Source: Macrothele yani
Taxonomy: Eukaryota; Arthropoda; Arachnida; Araneae; Macrothelidae
Assembly: GCA_039090855.1 (NCBI GenBank)
Contig: CM077023.1
Span: 80,947,127-81,011,126 of the forward strand
DNA: 64,000 bases
Reading direction: 5' to 3'
Shown: positions 45,621 to 56,770 of the stretch, piece after piece
How the letters are laid out: each line of letters begins with the position of its first letter
How positions within the stretch are numbered: the first letter of the stretch is position 1
Made by a program: the position numbers and the translations under genes
Notes under the pieces: model-generated
What the model was told of the DNA's origin: nothing
The model's input: the letters and a program-made list of their open reading frames with translations, nothing else
The model's database searches: none

Positions 45621-45724
45621 CATTCAGGGCAGCTTACCATTTCATGATCTTGCTCCCAGTTCAACATTTCCAGCACGTGAGTGAACTGGGAGCAAGACCA
45701 CTGAACGGTAAGTTGCCCTGAATG
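45621..45724. repeat. Imperfect 43-bp hairpin
   Basis: Arms 45621-45663 and 45682-45724 pair at about 37 of 43 positions. The outer CATTCAGGGCA and inner TCTTGCTCCCAGTTCA are exact. The 18-nt loop contains CACGTG. It could be a small MITE or, if transcribed, a precursor-like hairpin. Confidence 0.8.
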
Positions 45725-46471
45725 TGCTATTTGTATTGTTGCTGCGACGACAAAAGAGTACATGAAGTACAGTGTTTACAGCAGATTATGTTTTGTTTCT
45801 CCGAATAAACTTTAGAAACCTTAGCTTTTGCAAAAGAATACAAAGAGTAGAAATCTTAAACAATAGCCGAAATAATGTACCATCCAGTCGGTAGCACATC
45901 AGCATTCTTATTTCTTTACATATTTCTTCTGTAAAGAAATACGCACTGAGGTGCCAGTTTATTAGGTACACCTGCCTTCGCCACAAAAATTGCCCCTTTC
46001 CAATACATAAGATAGCACGTCAGCCCAATATGCGATATAAATCAGGCAGACTAGCTCGTTGAGCACCAGTTAGCATTTGACTGAGGAATAGTATGAACAA
46101 AACGAGTGATCTGAGCTAACGTGGCATGATTGTTGGCTCCAGACGAACCAGTACGTCTGGCTGCAACAACCCTGGACGGCCGTTCTCCTGGGCTTTTCAC
46201 GCAAAACCGTAGCTAGAGTTTACCATAAATACTCCGACATCTAGTAGTCTTCTAGAAATCGGCGATCCTGTGGGCGAAAATAGCTGGTGGATCAGAAGGG
46301 TCAAAGTAGACTGGGGAGAATCGCGCAAGTTAACAGACGGGAAATTGTAGAACTCAACGTTGGTTTGCAGAGGGTAATTTCTGAATGCACCACGTACGGG
46401 CCACAACGCTAATGGGCTACAACAATCGACTACCATGTAGATGGCCGATGTTGTCGGTGCTTAACCAGAAA

Positions 46472-47387
46472 TGGAAACGGGTCACGGGTAGACAATTTCT
46501 TGTGGGTCAAACCGGTCGGAACAAGGTGCTCCTGAATTGATTTCGACCCGGTTTTATTTCTGTTTTATTTTTCAATAGAAAAAATATATTTAAAATAACC
46601 CTTCGGAGGTCTTCGAAATAATGCTACAGAGCTGCAGAGTATGATCTATGAACTTGCTGAGAAGGGTGAAGAAATGGGAATTAAAAATGAACTTTCAGAA
46701 ACTGCTGTACAATGCTTTTACAAGGAATGAAGACTTATCAATTGAAGGGGAAATGCTGGAGATATCCAATTCCTACATTTACCTTGGGCAGCAGATATCA
46801 AGCAAGGGTCACATTGATGAAGAAATTAATTGGCGTATAAAACTTAGTTAGAGAGTTTTGGGAAGAAACACTACAATTTTTAAGATAAATATGGCATTAT
46901 GTCTTAAACGGAGAGTGTTTAATCAATGCATCCTTCCAGTGCTTACTTACGCAACAGAAACATGGACCTTAACTGAATACGACATACAAAATCTGCAGAC
47001 AACTGAAAGAAGCATGGAGAGATGTATGCTTGGTGTAACCAAGAAAGATAAAAATACGAACTCGTGGATAAGGAAAATGGGAAGAGTGGAAAACATCATG
47101 ATCAGAGTAAAATCCCTAAACTGGCATTGTGCCAGACATATTGCCAGGAGAACGGACCACCGATGAACAACCGAAGTTTTAGACTGGATTTCAAGGGACA
47201 GGAAAAGACCCAGAAGACCACGTGGGAGATGGGTGGATGGAGGAGACTGGCCCAAGGCAGTCTGTTGTGGAAGAAACGGGGGCAGACTTTCATCCCGCAG
47301 TGGATTGATAATGATTGACAATGATGATGATGATGATGATATATTCGAGTTTATAACTTAAAGTCCAAAATTTTTGACCCGTTTCCA
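46472..47387. mobile_element. Possible nested element with 13-bp inverted ends
   Basis: TGGAAACGGGTCA at 46472-46484 is exactly inverted at 47375-47387. It lies inside the Tc1 element and encloses the LINE fragment. No target duplication was seen, so the superfamily is unknown. Confidence 0.5.
46624..47340 (+). pseudogene. RTE-like LINE 3' fragment
   Basis: Homologous to the 3' quarter of the LINE at 27744-30494, starting just after its FADD region. NAFTRNEDLSIEGEMLEISNSYIYLGQQISS is readable in pieces, then MERCMLGVTKKDK and RTDHR, ending in the same GAT tail. It has internal stops and deletions, so it is older than the long copy. Confidence 0.88.
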
Positions 47388-48077
47388 ACTCTACGCATAA
47401 GACGAGACCGTGCATCCACTGGGAGCGTGAGCATAGACACTCGACCTTTTCGGACAGGAAAAAAAGGAGGCCTGCGCAGAAGAATAGAGGTTTCTTCTGC
47501 ATCATGTAGATGGCAACATCTGAAATTGGAGCAAGCCACATGAGGCCATGGAGCTTTCTTGCCTTGTGTCAACAGTACAGGATGGTGGCAGCAGTCTGCT
47601 GGTCTGGGAAATGTTCTTTTAGCACGAATCAGGACCCCCTGATACTCGTCGATGGCTTATCTGAACAACATTACGGACCACATTCATCCCTTCGTGGCTG
47701 AGATTAATCCTCAAACAGATGGACGGGCCCAGAAGCATAACACACCCGCTTAGAAGGCCCGTGTCGACGATACAGAATGGTTCCAGGAACATGCCGAGGC
47801 ATTTTTCTTTACTCAGTGGCCTGCACTCTCCCCGGATTGAAACCCTATCGAGCATCTTTGGGGTGAAGTGGAGACGGCTGTTTGCTGCAAAATTGTGCCT
47901 CCATCCGATTTGCAGCAAATGTGCAACTCAATCATTTCCGCATGGTTCAACATTCCTGCACGATGCTTCCAGCGTCTGGTATGGTCCATAGCCCGGGAAT
48001 TCAAACTGTTCTGCAGTTCAAGAGCGGCACAACCCGATACAAGGTAGGCGTGCCTAATAAACTGACAGCTCAGTGTA

Positions 48078-51057
48078 TAAACATAAACGAAAGAGATAGG
48101 CAAAAGCTGTCCATGCTGTAAAAACATGGGAAATTTTAGAATACATAAAATTTGTATCATATAATAACTTTAAATGTAACAATTTCCTAAAAAAATGTTT
48201 TCACTGATTAAATTCAGAGGAACAGAGAATTTCGCACACAGCACATTGTCATTCTTCTCAAATTTTTTACCAAGCCATTTAGCAGCTGAAGAATATTTAA
48301 ATATTCTGTCTGCTTTTTATTTGACTTTGAAAACCAGCTATGCCACAGCAGCACAAAATGATGGGGATAAATGTGTCAAGCATTAAGACGTGTCAGAGTT
48401 ATACTGATCTAGAGCGTATGTTCTAATTTGTAGTAAAAGTTTTTTTTTAGGCCAATGATTTGCAATAATCATATCATCTTCCAGGTTTGAAAACTTCTGT
48501 CAATTTGACAGCTGGCTCAAATCAAACAGAATATCTCTCCCGATAAAATGAAAAAATCTGTTAACTTGAATAGATCCCTTAATATATTGCATCGGACAAT
48601 CCTTTTGTCAGCAGCTCACATGAAAAAAAGAAAAAAAAAAAAAAAACCATACTGACATGTCTAAAATTATCGGAATCCTATTTTGAAAGAAAACTACGGA
48701 AGAGCGCTCAATACAAAACTAATGATGTCCTGGAAAGTTTTAGTGAATAAATAATACAAAGTATAACTATTATTATTAATTATGGAAGGTATTATATTAT
48801 GGTCGGCTTGTGGCATGCATTCATAAGTTGCTTGAAAAGTGTCATATTTTATTCTGATTGTTAAAACAAAATGTGGTGCAGACAAAAATCAAACAAATTT
48901 GTCTGTTGCTGCAAAATTACTTCTTAACCATCTATTTCCTAACTGTGACAGATCAAAACATTTGTTCTGACTTCACCGGATAAAGAGTCGCAGAAACTAA
49001 ATACTTCCATACATGTGGTTAAAATTCCAAAGACAGTGTAAAGAAAATGTCATAGCGAAAAATATTTAAATGATATTTTCCCATCAGATGCCAATATGTG
49101 TAATGAACAGATACGTACTCTTGTTCAGGACGTCGCACGTATAATATTTCAGTTCACCTCGGTAATAACATTAGACTTGCTACTTTTCAGAAATTCTTCC
49201 CACGCTCTGAAATGTCTATAGCCTATCTGCAAGCAGTGCTTTAGTAATTAATTATGAGTGTTAATCATCATTTAATAATAATATATTTAATTTTAGTTAA
49301 TCTATTAACATTTAACGAAGTAGCTTTTATTTTTCTTATTTAAACATAAAATGAAGTCCAGAATTCTGACCTGAATCAGTTCGTGCGGAGGATACCTTTG
49401 TACGTATCAAGATTTCGTACGTAACATTCGCAAAAAATTTGCTCAACTTGATTTATTTCTCTGCAGGACTATAAAACAACAAAGATTTGCTGATTAATTA
49501 GAATTTGGTAGTAGTTAACAGAACTGGAGTGAAAAGACAGTCGAATTTGTTTATTTGTTTTTGTAAATGAAAAGGACTGGCATTTATTTTGTGATCTTCT
49601 AAACTAGTCCAGACGTTGCATACGGAGTGCATTATTTTCCAAAAATTTCGGTAAAATGAATGCAGTGAAATTGCAGCACTTGGAGACGCGTACTTTTGTA
49701 CGAAATTAGGGAAAAATATACTAATATTATGATACCCACATATAACGTCTATAAAAAGGAACACCGTTAAATAAAAAGCACTTATTAATAACAAATAAAA
49801 TACTTTCTTGATACGAAATATACTGAATATAGTTTCAAATTGACATTAGCTATAAAAATACTGCGTACCCCCCCCCTCTTCTATATTTAAAGATTATTGA
49901 AGGTCTTACCCTTCCAGGAACAGTTTCTCTGAGATAAGTATTTTCCCCTGATTTTGAAAAAATGGCCACTCACGCTTTCACACTTATTATATTCACAAAG
50001 ACAATGGCTTCGCTGTTTTCTCTCCATTTTAATGAAATCTAAGCATGTGACCTGTGAAACGGAGAACTGATTTAGTGAATTTAAGTTGACGTATTTTTGT
50101 AATATGCTGAATACATAACAATTAATCTGGATATTTCTCATAGGTTTTGTTTGGTTAACATTCTTTTAGCAAAACTTCGTTGTAATTGTTATTTCAGTAG
50201 TTACACAGCCTGCAAATATTCCTTTTCAAGTGTAACATCAAAATGATCATAAAAAAGTGACTTAGTAGCGTAGTTCCTTCGTTTATTCTGAACAGAAGTC
50301 GCGACGAAGGATTGCAAAGAGAAATCGAATTTTATTTTTAGCGCAAATGTCTGCCTTCCTCTTCCTTAGCAGTGATTTTCGAAGAAATCGAAAAGACAAA
50401 ATTATCTCAATACATAGATAACAGTAAATTTCCTACTGAAAGGAAGTTGCTTATGCGACAGCATAAGAGATCATTAAAATCCTGGAGGCTATTGAAATCT
50501 TCAGTGAAAAGAGAATAAAAAGTTACGCATATTACGTAAAACTTCTGCAGATCGATCCGGAAAATATGCTCTTTCTTTAAGCATTTTTTTCTAGAGGGGA
50601 GCGAGGATTTTAAATATTTTTGAAAGAATCAATCGAAGTTTCTATTTTTCAGAACACTGCCTTTTTTCACGTTCTGTTTATTTCTTTCAAAACCAGACAT
50701 ACGACCCGACCCGTACACAACTGTTTCATAAAAATGTGATAAAGTATGTGAAGAACGTCTCTGAAACAGACAACAAGTCTCTACTACAGTCTGTTCGTTC
50801 GTTCATATCAGAGCGATAATTCAAGCTGAAAGCAGTGAATTTTGATTAGACAACAGCAAAGTAGCTAAAATGCATTTTGGTTAAACAACAGCAGTGGCCA
50901 GGGGCAGATCCAAAAGCTTACCTTAGAAAAGAGGGAGTGCTCCCGTCAAAAAAAAAAAAAAAAAAAAAAAGCTTTGTGTGAGGATCACACACGAGCTCGT
51001 GTATAAATTGGCGCATTGCATGAATTCTGAAACATTTTTTCCATCAAAAAAATTGAG
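48078..51057. other. No gene; transposon-poor AT-rich DNA
   Basis: Unique-looking AT-rich sequence with no ORF above about 100 codons and no recognisable mobile element. Homopolymer runs only. It is the start of a quieter zone leading to Ubx. Confidence 0.65.
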
Positions 51058-51275
51058 GCCCGAATGCCCAGGGGTACGAGGCGCTTGCTTCCAATCATTC
51101 ATCTGATATGGGTTCGGGTTCGAATCTCGTGTGAACATGAATGCCGCCGTGTCTGTCTTATTGCACTGGCTCACTCCATTCTCTTGAGCCAGTGGTCCCA
51201 AATCAGGAACGGTCAACTGCCTATATAGCCCTTTGAGCTGCTCACGTTGGTCGTTAGTACCCCAAACAAAAGAAT
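51058..51275 (+). repeat. tRNA-derived SINE copy, diverged
   Basis: Box B GGTTCGAATCTCG, GCACTGGCTCACTCC, TTGAGCCAGTGGTCCC and CTGCTCACGTTGGTCGTTA. The only clear mobile element between 48.1 kb and the Ubx exon. Confidence 0.8.
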
Positions 51276-54200
51276 AATTGTTCTCAATTTTTAAATCACA
51301 ACGTGCGAACAACAACTGAAAAATCATTACATTCACGACGTTCAATTGCCCACTTTTCGAGAAAAACAGCATGACGCGCTGTTTAAATCTGAATTCTGGA
51401 TAAAATCTTTTACATAAAGTTTGAAATACTTTTTCTGGTTCCAAACTTCCAGTTTTTATCTTTTCTTTCTGCTGAAGCTAGAACAAAACATTTTATCTCC
51501 AAATTCATGGAAAATTTCAACTGTCATAAAAACTTTTACGAGAAAATCTGTGTATTTGTTACCATAGTTTTGCAAAAATAAATGCATTAATTATTTACGA
51601 TTTTTGGTATTTAAAAAGGAAAAATCTGCTGCGGGGAGCAAACCCCCCTCTGGATCCGCCACTAGTGCCCGAGTAGCTGAAAACGTAACTTTCCTAAGGG
51701 AAAGATAACGCGAAAACTGACTACGCTTTCTTAATGCTTCACACGGACATTTTCGTGAATACTCGGTTAACCCCGATACAGATGGGAGGTTCTGATCACA
51801 GCGCATGCATCTCACCATCCCTTCTGCTCACGCCCCTTTTTCCTAAAGCTTGAGAGATCCGATAGTTAGGAATGGACATAACCTGACTGAAATAAAACAG
51901 CAAGAACCTTTTCCTCCGCTCCATCAGTTTCTAAACTTCTTCCTTTGTGTTCCATAAGATTACAAATAATAATAATAAATATGTGATTATCATATTTCAG
52001 GCTATAATTTCAGTATGAACTCATTTCTTGATTAATGGTTGGTAACGTAGCACAGAAAAAGGCATGCTCTCTCCAAAACAGCCATGCTCAAGAAAAAAAA
52101 AGGAAAGAGAAAGAAAGTAAATGTTACAAAAAAGAAGACAGAACAAAAAGATAAGAATACAGACAACCTGAAACTGGACTCACTCTTCCAGCATCTGGAA
52201 ACCAGATGTTTCCATTTCATATTTTCCTGATAGTGAGTATGACTTAACGGATAATGTTTTTTTCTTTTGTTTTTACAGCACTCTCTCATCAACACATTGC
52301 TTTTCACTTGCTGATTTGATCTTTAGTTTTATGGTCTTATTATTGGGATATTTTTTCAGCACCTACCATATTTTTTGGAAAAAGCGATAACTTTATGTGC
52401 ACTCTCATTAGTACGATTAACATTAATAAATAGCTTTTCAATTAATAGCTCATTTGCAATACTCAAGAGATCTAAAATAAAGCGAATAGGAAGAATAAGA
52501 AAAAATAAACGCCATTTTCAGATGCTGCACAAAAATTTCTATCATAAACCGTGGCACAATTTAGAAAATGGAAAACTTTCTACTTAAAAAAACATTGACT
52601 GAACAAAGAAATCGCCATTCATGTTATACTTTTTTCACGAAACTGTTTGACACATGTAAAAAATTTTCATACGCAATAACTATTTTTCTTATGTTTGTTT
52701 GATTTTCATTTTTTAGGTTTTTCTTTATCAGAGGAACTAGCGGCATCAGATCGGAAGGAATTCGTGCATGCCTGTATAGAGAAAACTGTATTTTTGGTTT
52801 GTTTTGTAAAATTTCATCTTATGATTTATTTATATATGTTTATGTTGATAAACCAACAAAAGAATGCGATAAATAAGCGAGTTTCAATTACTAGTTTTTG
52901 TTAATTTATTGTACCATGATTTTAAATTTAATAAAAGAAATTCATTGAGGTACAACTCACATACCCTATATTAAATTTCGAGTTAAATGCAAATACATAT
53001 TAAATGTGATATTTAGTATGGTAGCTAACAAATACAGATGATTTTCATTAACCTTGATTGAAAATATATAAAATTCAAATATTCAATTTTGTCGTTGTAA
53101 AGATTTGTTTTCAATGTAAAAAGAAAGCTAAAAAATGTTCAAACGATACTCTGTTTAAAAAGTTTCTAGATTTCATATGCTTTGCTTTTTTAAATTTATG
53201 CCATTTGAAATGTGATTTTTTGCAAATGAAAACACTTTGACCTAATAAATTTGCTCAACTGCCGAAATAAAATAACTAAAACTGTTTTGTTCCATACTTT
53301 ATGTAGTTTCACCCACACACGCATTGTAGAAGCAAAGCGTGGAGTCGAGAAAGATCGGTTTTTGTTTTCGTGAATTATCAAATGTATATGAGCCCTAGCC
53401 GGATGAAAACACAAGTTATTCGACTGCATCGACTGGACGATATACGAAACTGTTTTATGGTGAACATGTTGTTCGAACAAAGAAAAGGCAAATGATGTAA
53501 CACTAAAAAACCCATTGCAGAGCATTTGAGAAAACCCTAAAAAAGTTTAAACACTGCACACTGAAGTATCAATAATAAATTTTTGAAGTGGAAATTATGG
53601 AAATATGTAAGCAGACAGTTTTACAGTAAATAAGAGCAATAAATAAATGGACTTATACATATCTGACACGTATAAATGACTAACAGAAATTTTTCTTGTG
53701 ATATTTGTAGCTACTAACTTGCTTCAATGAAGCGTTTTGCATTGCATTAGTACTGTAATGATTGCTTCTGCGTGGAAACCTCTATAATCGACAAAGGTTG
53801 CCCAGAAACCGGTTGCACAAATCTTAAATTGTCTAAACTAAAGCAAATGAATTGAATAAAATAAACAGAGAGATCTCCATAGAAAAACAATGGGAAGCAA
53901 ACATGAGATCTTGTATGGGAGATTATGAAAAAGCGAGATGAAGAGAAATTTCTTAGAATACCTTTTAGTACGCCTGTTTTGCTTGAATTGCTTAATGCCT
54001 TCTAAGAGCATATGAGTCAGATCCCTCGCTGCCTTACAGGAGGCATATATAGATTTTTTTTTCCGTGAGGGTCGATGAAAAATGTAAGTTTTTGAAATCC
54101 ACCAGAACAAAACAAAAGTTAATGAAAAATAGAAGAAGAAATCAAGAATCTTTTTCTAATGTGAGTCGCATTTTAACCAAAAAAAAAAAAAAAAGAAAAA

Positions 54201-55550
54201 AGAAAGAAACACTTTGGGGGCCAGAGGACCCCTTGCTTCCCTCCTCTAAATACGCCCCTGCTGCCTTATTTTGACGCTCGAACACAACATCCAATAAGAA
54301 GTAAAAAAAACCATCTTTTGAAGCAAATGTTATTGTCAGCAACTAGCCGATATTGACCAATGCCGCGATTTTATAAGCATCATAAAATTCTTATAAATGT
54401 TCAGATTTATTGTTTCGAGCACTTGCATTTGAAGTCACCTAAGTATTTCTAGAAGCTCTCTTAATATACCATTTACATAGTGAATGACATGGTTGTTTGA
54501 TGATGCCGAATAACTAACTATCTAACATGATTTGGTAGGATTTATCCTAACTGAATTTTTTCGCTAGTCGGTTGTGTACAACATACAGAATTTGTACACT
54601 GCATATATAATGTACAGTCATGATGATTTCTCTCTGTACAACAGAATTATCTTTCATCACAAAATAGTTTTACCATGTTCTACAGATTTAATTAAAAAAT
54701 CAGTAAGGAATGAAACAGGTCAAAAAGAAAGCTAAGATGATGCATGCGAATTCTGCAGCATTCTAATCTGACATACTGTCATTTGTGATTTTTTTTCTTT
54801 TCATTTCACTAAGCAAGATGCTGAGTGATATATAATTTTGATGTGAAGAATCTCTGCTTCATTGGAAAATAATATACGTCGGTTACACAAATATCCCCCC
54901 CCCCTTTTTTTAACGTTGTAGAGCTGTTAGTATTAAGTTCTATCACTTTCGATAATTTTAGTCACTACGTAAACAGAAGATACTGGGCCATTTCTTATTT
55001 TTAACATTCATGAATAAAAAAACCTTTTTAGCATTTTTGTTTCTACAGTACTTCACTCCTTTTATTCTACTTTATTGAAAGAACGTATTCCAAAGATTTT
55101 TTTTTCCCTTGAGGAGTATTGAGTTTTTAATTTATTTATTTATTTATTATATCATCAAATGAAGTGAAAGGGAAAGAAATGAGCTAAGAACGAACGAGAG
55201 AACAAGAACGTGGGAATAAACAAGTCATAGCAAATGAAAGGAAATCTGGTTTTATCGTAATGGAGAGCACGAGAGATTTCTTTTGAGCTACTACAGTTAT
55301 GCTTCATTTTATCTTCCTGTTCCTGCCTTAAACAAAATCATTTGTTAATTAAAAACTGGCCATGGCGATTCATTAAAATTTTATTCGCTGTAAACCTTGG
55401 ATAAGTGAAAACCGATCGGTTCAATATGCGAAACGAATAGCGCCCTCGAAAGGAAAAAAAAATCTTACTGTGATGAGGACCGTTTTTGCGTTTCGTTTAA
55501 GACGATCTATTTTCTTTGTGCATGTGTCCGCGAACGCTCACTGCAACTGA
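51276..55550. other. Putative Ubx upstream region, no gene recognised
   Basis: AT-rich DNA with A/T homopolymers (for example 54179-54195 and 55081-55090) and a C run at about 54895-54904. No supported ORF. By position the Ubx promoter and upstream enhancers should lie in its right part, but I could not identify a TATA box or a defensible transcription start. Confidence 0.55.
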
Positions 55551-55697
55551 ATGGCGGCGGAATACAAAGGAGAGAAGAGAGTTCTCCGCCACACTGAGAG
55601 CGAGCTGATTGGTCGGGCTTCGCTCTCTGGTAACTCCCTGCGATGTGTATCCATGGCACCCATGGCCAAATTTAATCCAACACGTTTACTCGACTAA
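55551..55697 (+). other. Upstream ORF (48 codons) in the probable Ubx 5' UTR
   Basis: ATG at 55551 (context CTGAATGG) reads MAAEYKGEKRVLRHTESELI and on, ending TAA at 55695-55697. That is 73 nt before the Ubx start and in a different frame. If transcription starts upstream of 55551, ribosomes would meet it first. Whether it is translated is unknown. Confidence 0.45.
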
Positions 55698-55770
55698 AAA
55701 AATATCAAATTCGAAATCTGATGTGGAAGGACGAAAGCAGCAGCAGCGAGGGCAGGTGGAGGTGTACATG

Positions 55771-56281
55771 ATGAACTCCTACTTCGAACAAAGCGGCTTC
55801 TACAACGGCCAGGCCGCGGCTGCAGCTGCTGCCGCCGCCGAGCAATCCTACCGATTTCCGCAAGGACTGCTCGTCCCGCCGTATCCTCCTCAGCCGAGTA
55901 GCGGAAGGTCCTCTACAACCCACGACACAGCTGCAGCTTCTTCCTACGTGGACGCCAACACCAACACTAACTCGACTTCGACAGCTTGCAAACTCTATTC
56001 TAACTCTGTGAGTGAAGGTGGCTCAACAATCTTTAAGCCAGAGTGCCTGGCCAAAGATCAGAATGGCTTCAATCAGGCAGTGAAAGAAATGGCGTCTTGG
56101 CCATCAGGCTCCCTCACTGGAGTGCGCCCTACGAGTATGGGAGGCGAAACCATGAGACCCTTCAATGCCGACAATGCGACTTCACCACGCGTCACCGACG
56201 CGTGGTCGACTTGCTGTCAAAACACCACAGCCATGGCCCAAGCACCTGCTAATGCCTTCTATCCATGGATGGCAATTGCAG
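55771..56281 (+). CDS. Ubx: Ultrabithorax first coding exon (partial gene)
   Basis: Ubx is a Hox homeodomain transcription factor that specifies posterior trunk segments. This exon codes for 170 residues plus the first base of codon 171. It starts MNSYFEQSGFYNGQ, the conserved Ubx N-terminus. A nine-Ala run (residues 15-23, mixed codons) and SYRFPQGL, then a Ser/Thr/Asn-rich stretch, follow. It closes with YPWM at 164-167 within NAFYPWMAIAG, the Extradenticle-binding hexapeptide in its Ubx-specific context. I chose the second of two adjacent ATGs (55768, 55771) because it gives the canonical MNSYF start and A at -3. The frame is open further upstream without an ATG, taken as 5' UTR. The homeodomain must lie in a later exon outside the window; no homeodomain text is present here. 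Antp and abd-A are unlikely, because YPWM is followed by AIAG. Confidence 0.95.
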
Positions 56282-56293
56282 GTTGGTGTAAGT
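56282..56293 (+). promoter_or_regulatory. Two overlapping splice donors of Ubx exon 1
   Basis: Donor 1 is CAG/GTTGGT (intron from 56282), with a good exon side and a poor intron side. Donor 2 is GGT/GTAAGT (intron from 56288), with a perfect U1-complementary intron side. Both leave the reading frame in phase 1, so choosing between them only adds or removes two codons after MAIA. Confidence 0.75.
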
Positions 56294-56394
56294 TATCTTT
56301 TCTTACACTTTTTTCCTTTCTTTTATTATTTTACAAGAGTTCTATCAAACTAAGTCAACTGCAGGCTCCCTAGGATTTTACTACGATTCTACGC

Positions 56395-56770
56395 AAATGT
56401 TAGGATTCTAATGGTGAATTTTATTCCATTCAAAGGACGCTGACTCCCTCCCTTCGGCCAGGCACTGTTCCGGGAGCGTTTCAGCCACCGCTACTGGTCG
56501 TAAAACCATTTATGGCATTATCCTGCTCGCCTTTCACTAGGCATCACTCCAGGCGAGAGAGAGGAAGACACTTCTCAGAAGGGGCTAGGCTCATAAAATG
56601 TTTGTTTACAAGTCATCAAATCGCAGGACTGCAAACCGCTCCCAACTTCGTTGATCCCATTCAACCTTTGCTCGGTTCGTATTGCTCTCATTGGTCACTT
56701 TGTATATACAAAAGGAAAGGGAAGCTATTTCAACTTTCTATTATCCTGTTTTGTAGAAACTGAGCACGGA
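56395..56770. promoter_or_regulatory. GC-richer block at the start of Ubx intron 1
   Basis: Base composition stays high here compared with the rest of the intron. The block contains CCATTTATGG (56506-56515, fits a CArG box and a posterior-Hox TTTATGG) and TGTTTGTTTAC (about 56599-56609, forkhead-like). Candidate enhancer only; each motif could occur by chance. Confidence 0.25.

Larger units (their letters stand above)
45944..48075 (+). mobile_element. Tc1-like transposon carrying nested insertions
   Basis: The termini share CACTGAG...CAGTTTATTAGG (left about 45944, right complement about 48046-48075), with TA at 45940-45941 and 48076-48077. The left piece holds the N-terminal region. The right piece (about 47480-48050) encodes a decayed C-terminal half with FFFTQWPALSPD, a stop, then NPIEHLWGEVE. 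Between them lies about 900 bp of foreign DNA. Confidence 0.82.

Noticed and set aside
55609..55770. N-terminal extension of the Ubx frame
   Set aside because: The frame is open but has no in-frame ATG before 55768, and the conserved family start is MNSYF at 55771.
56506..56515. CCATTTATGG as an SRF (CArG) site
   Set aside because: A fit to CC(A/T)6GG is expected several times by chance in 64 kb of AT-rich DNA; kept only as part of a weak candidate block.
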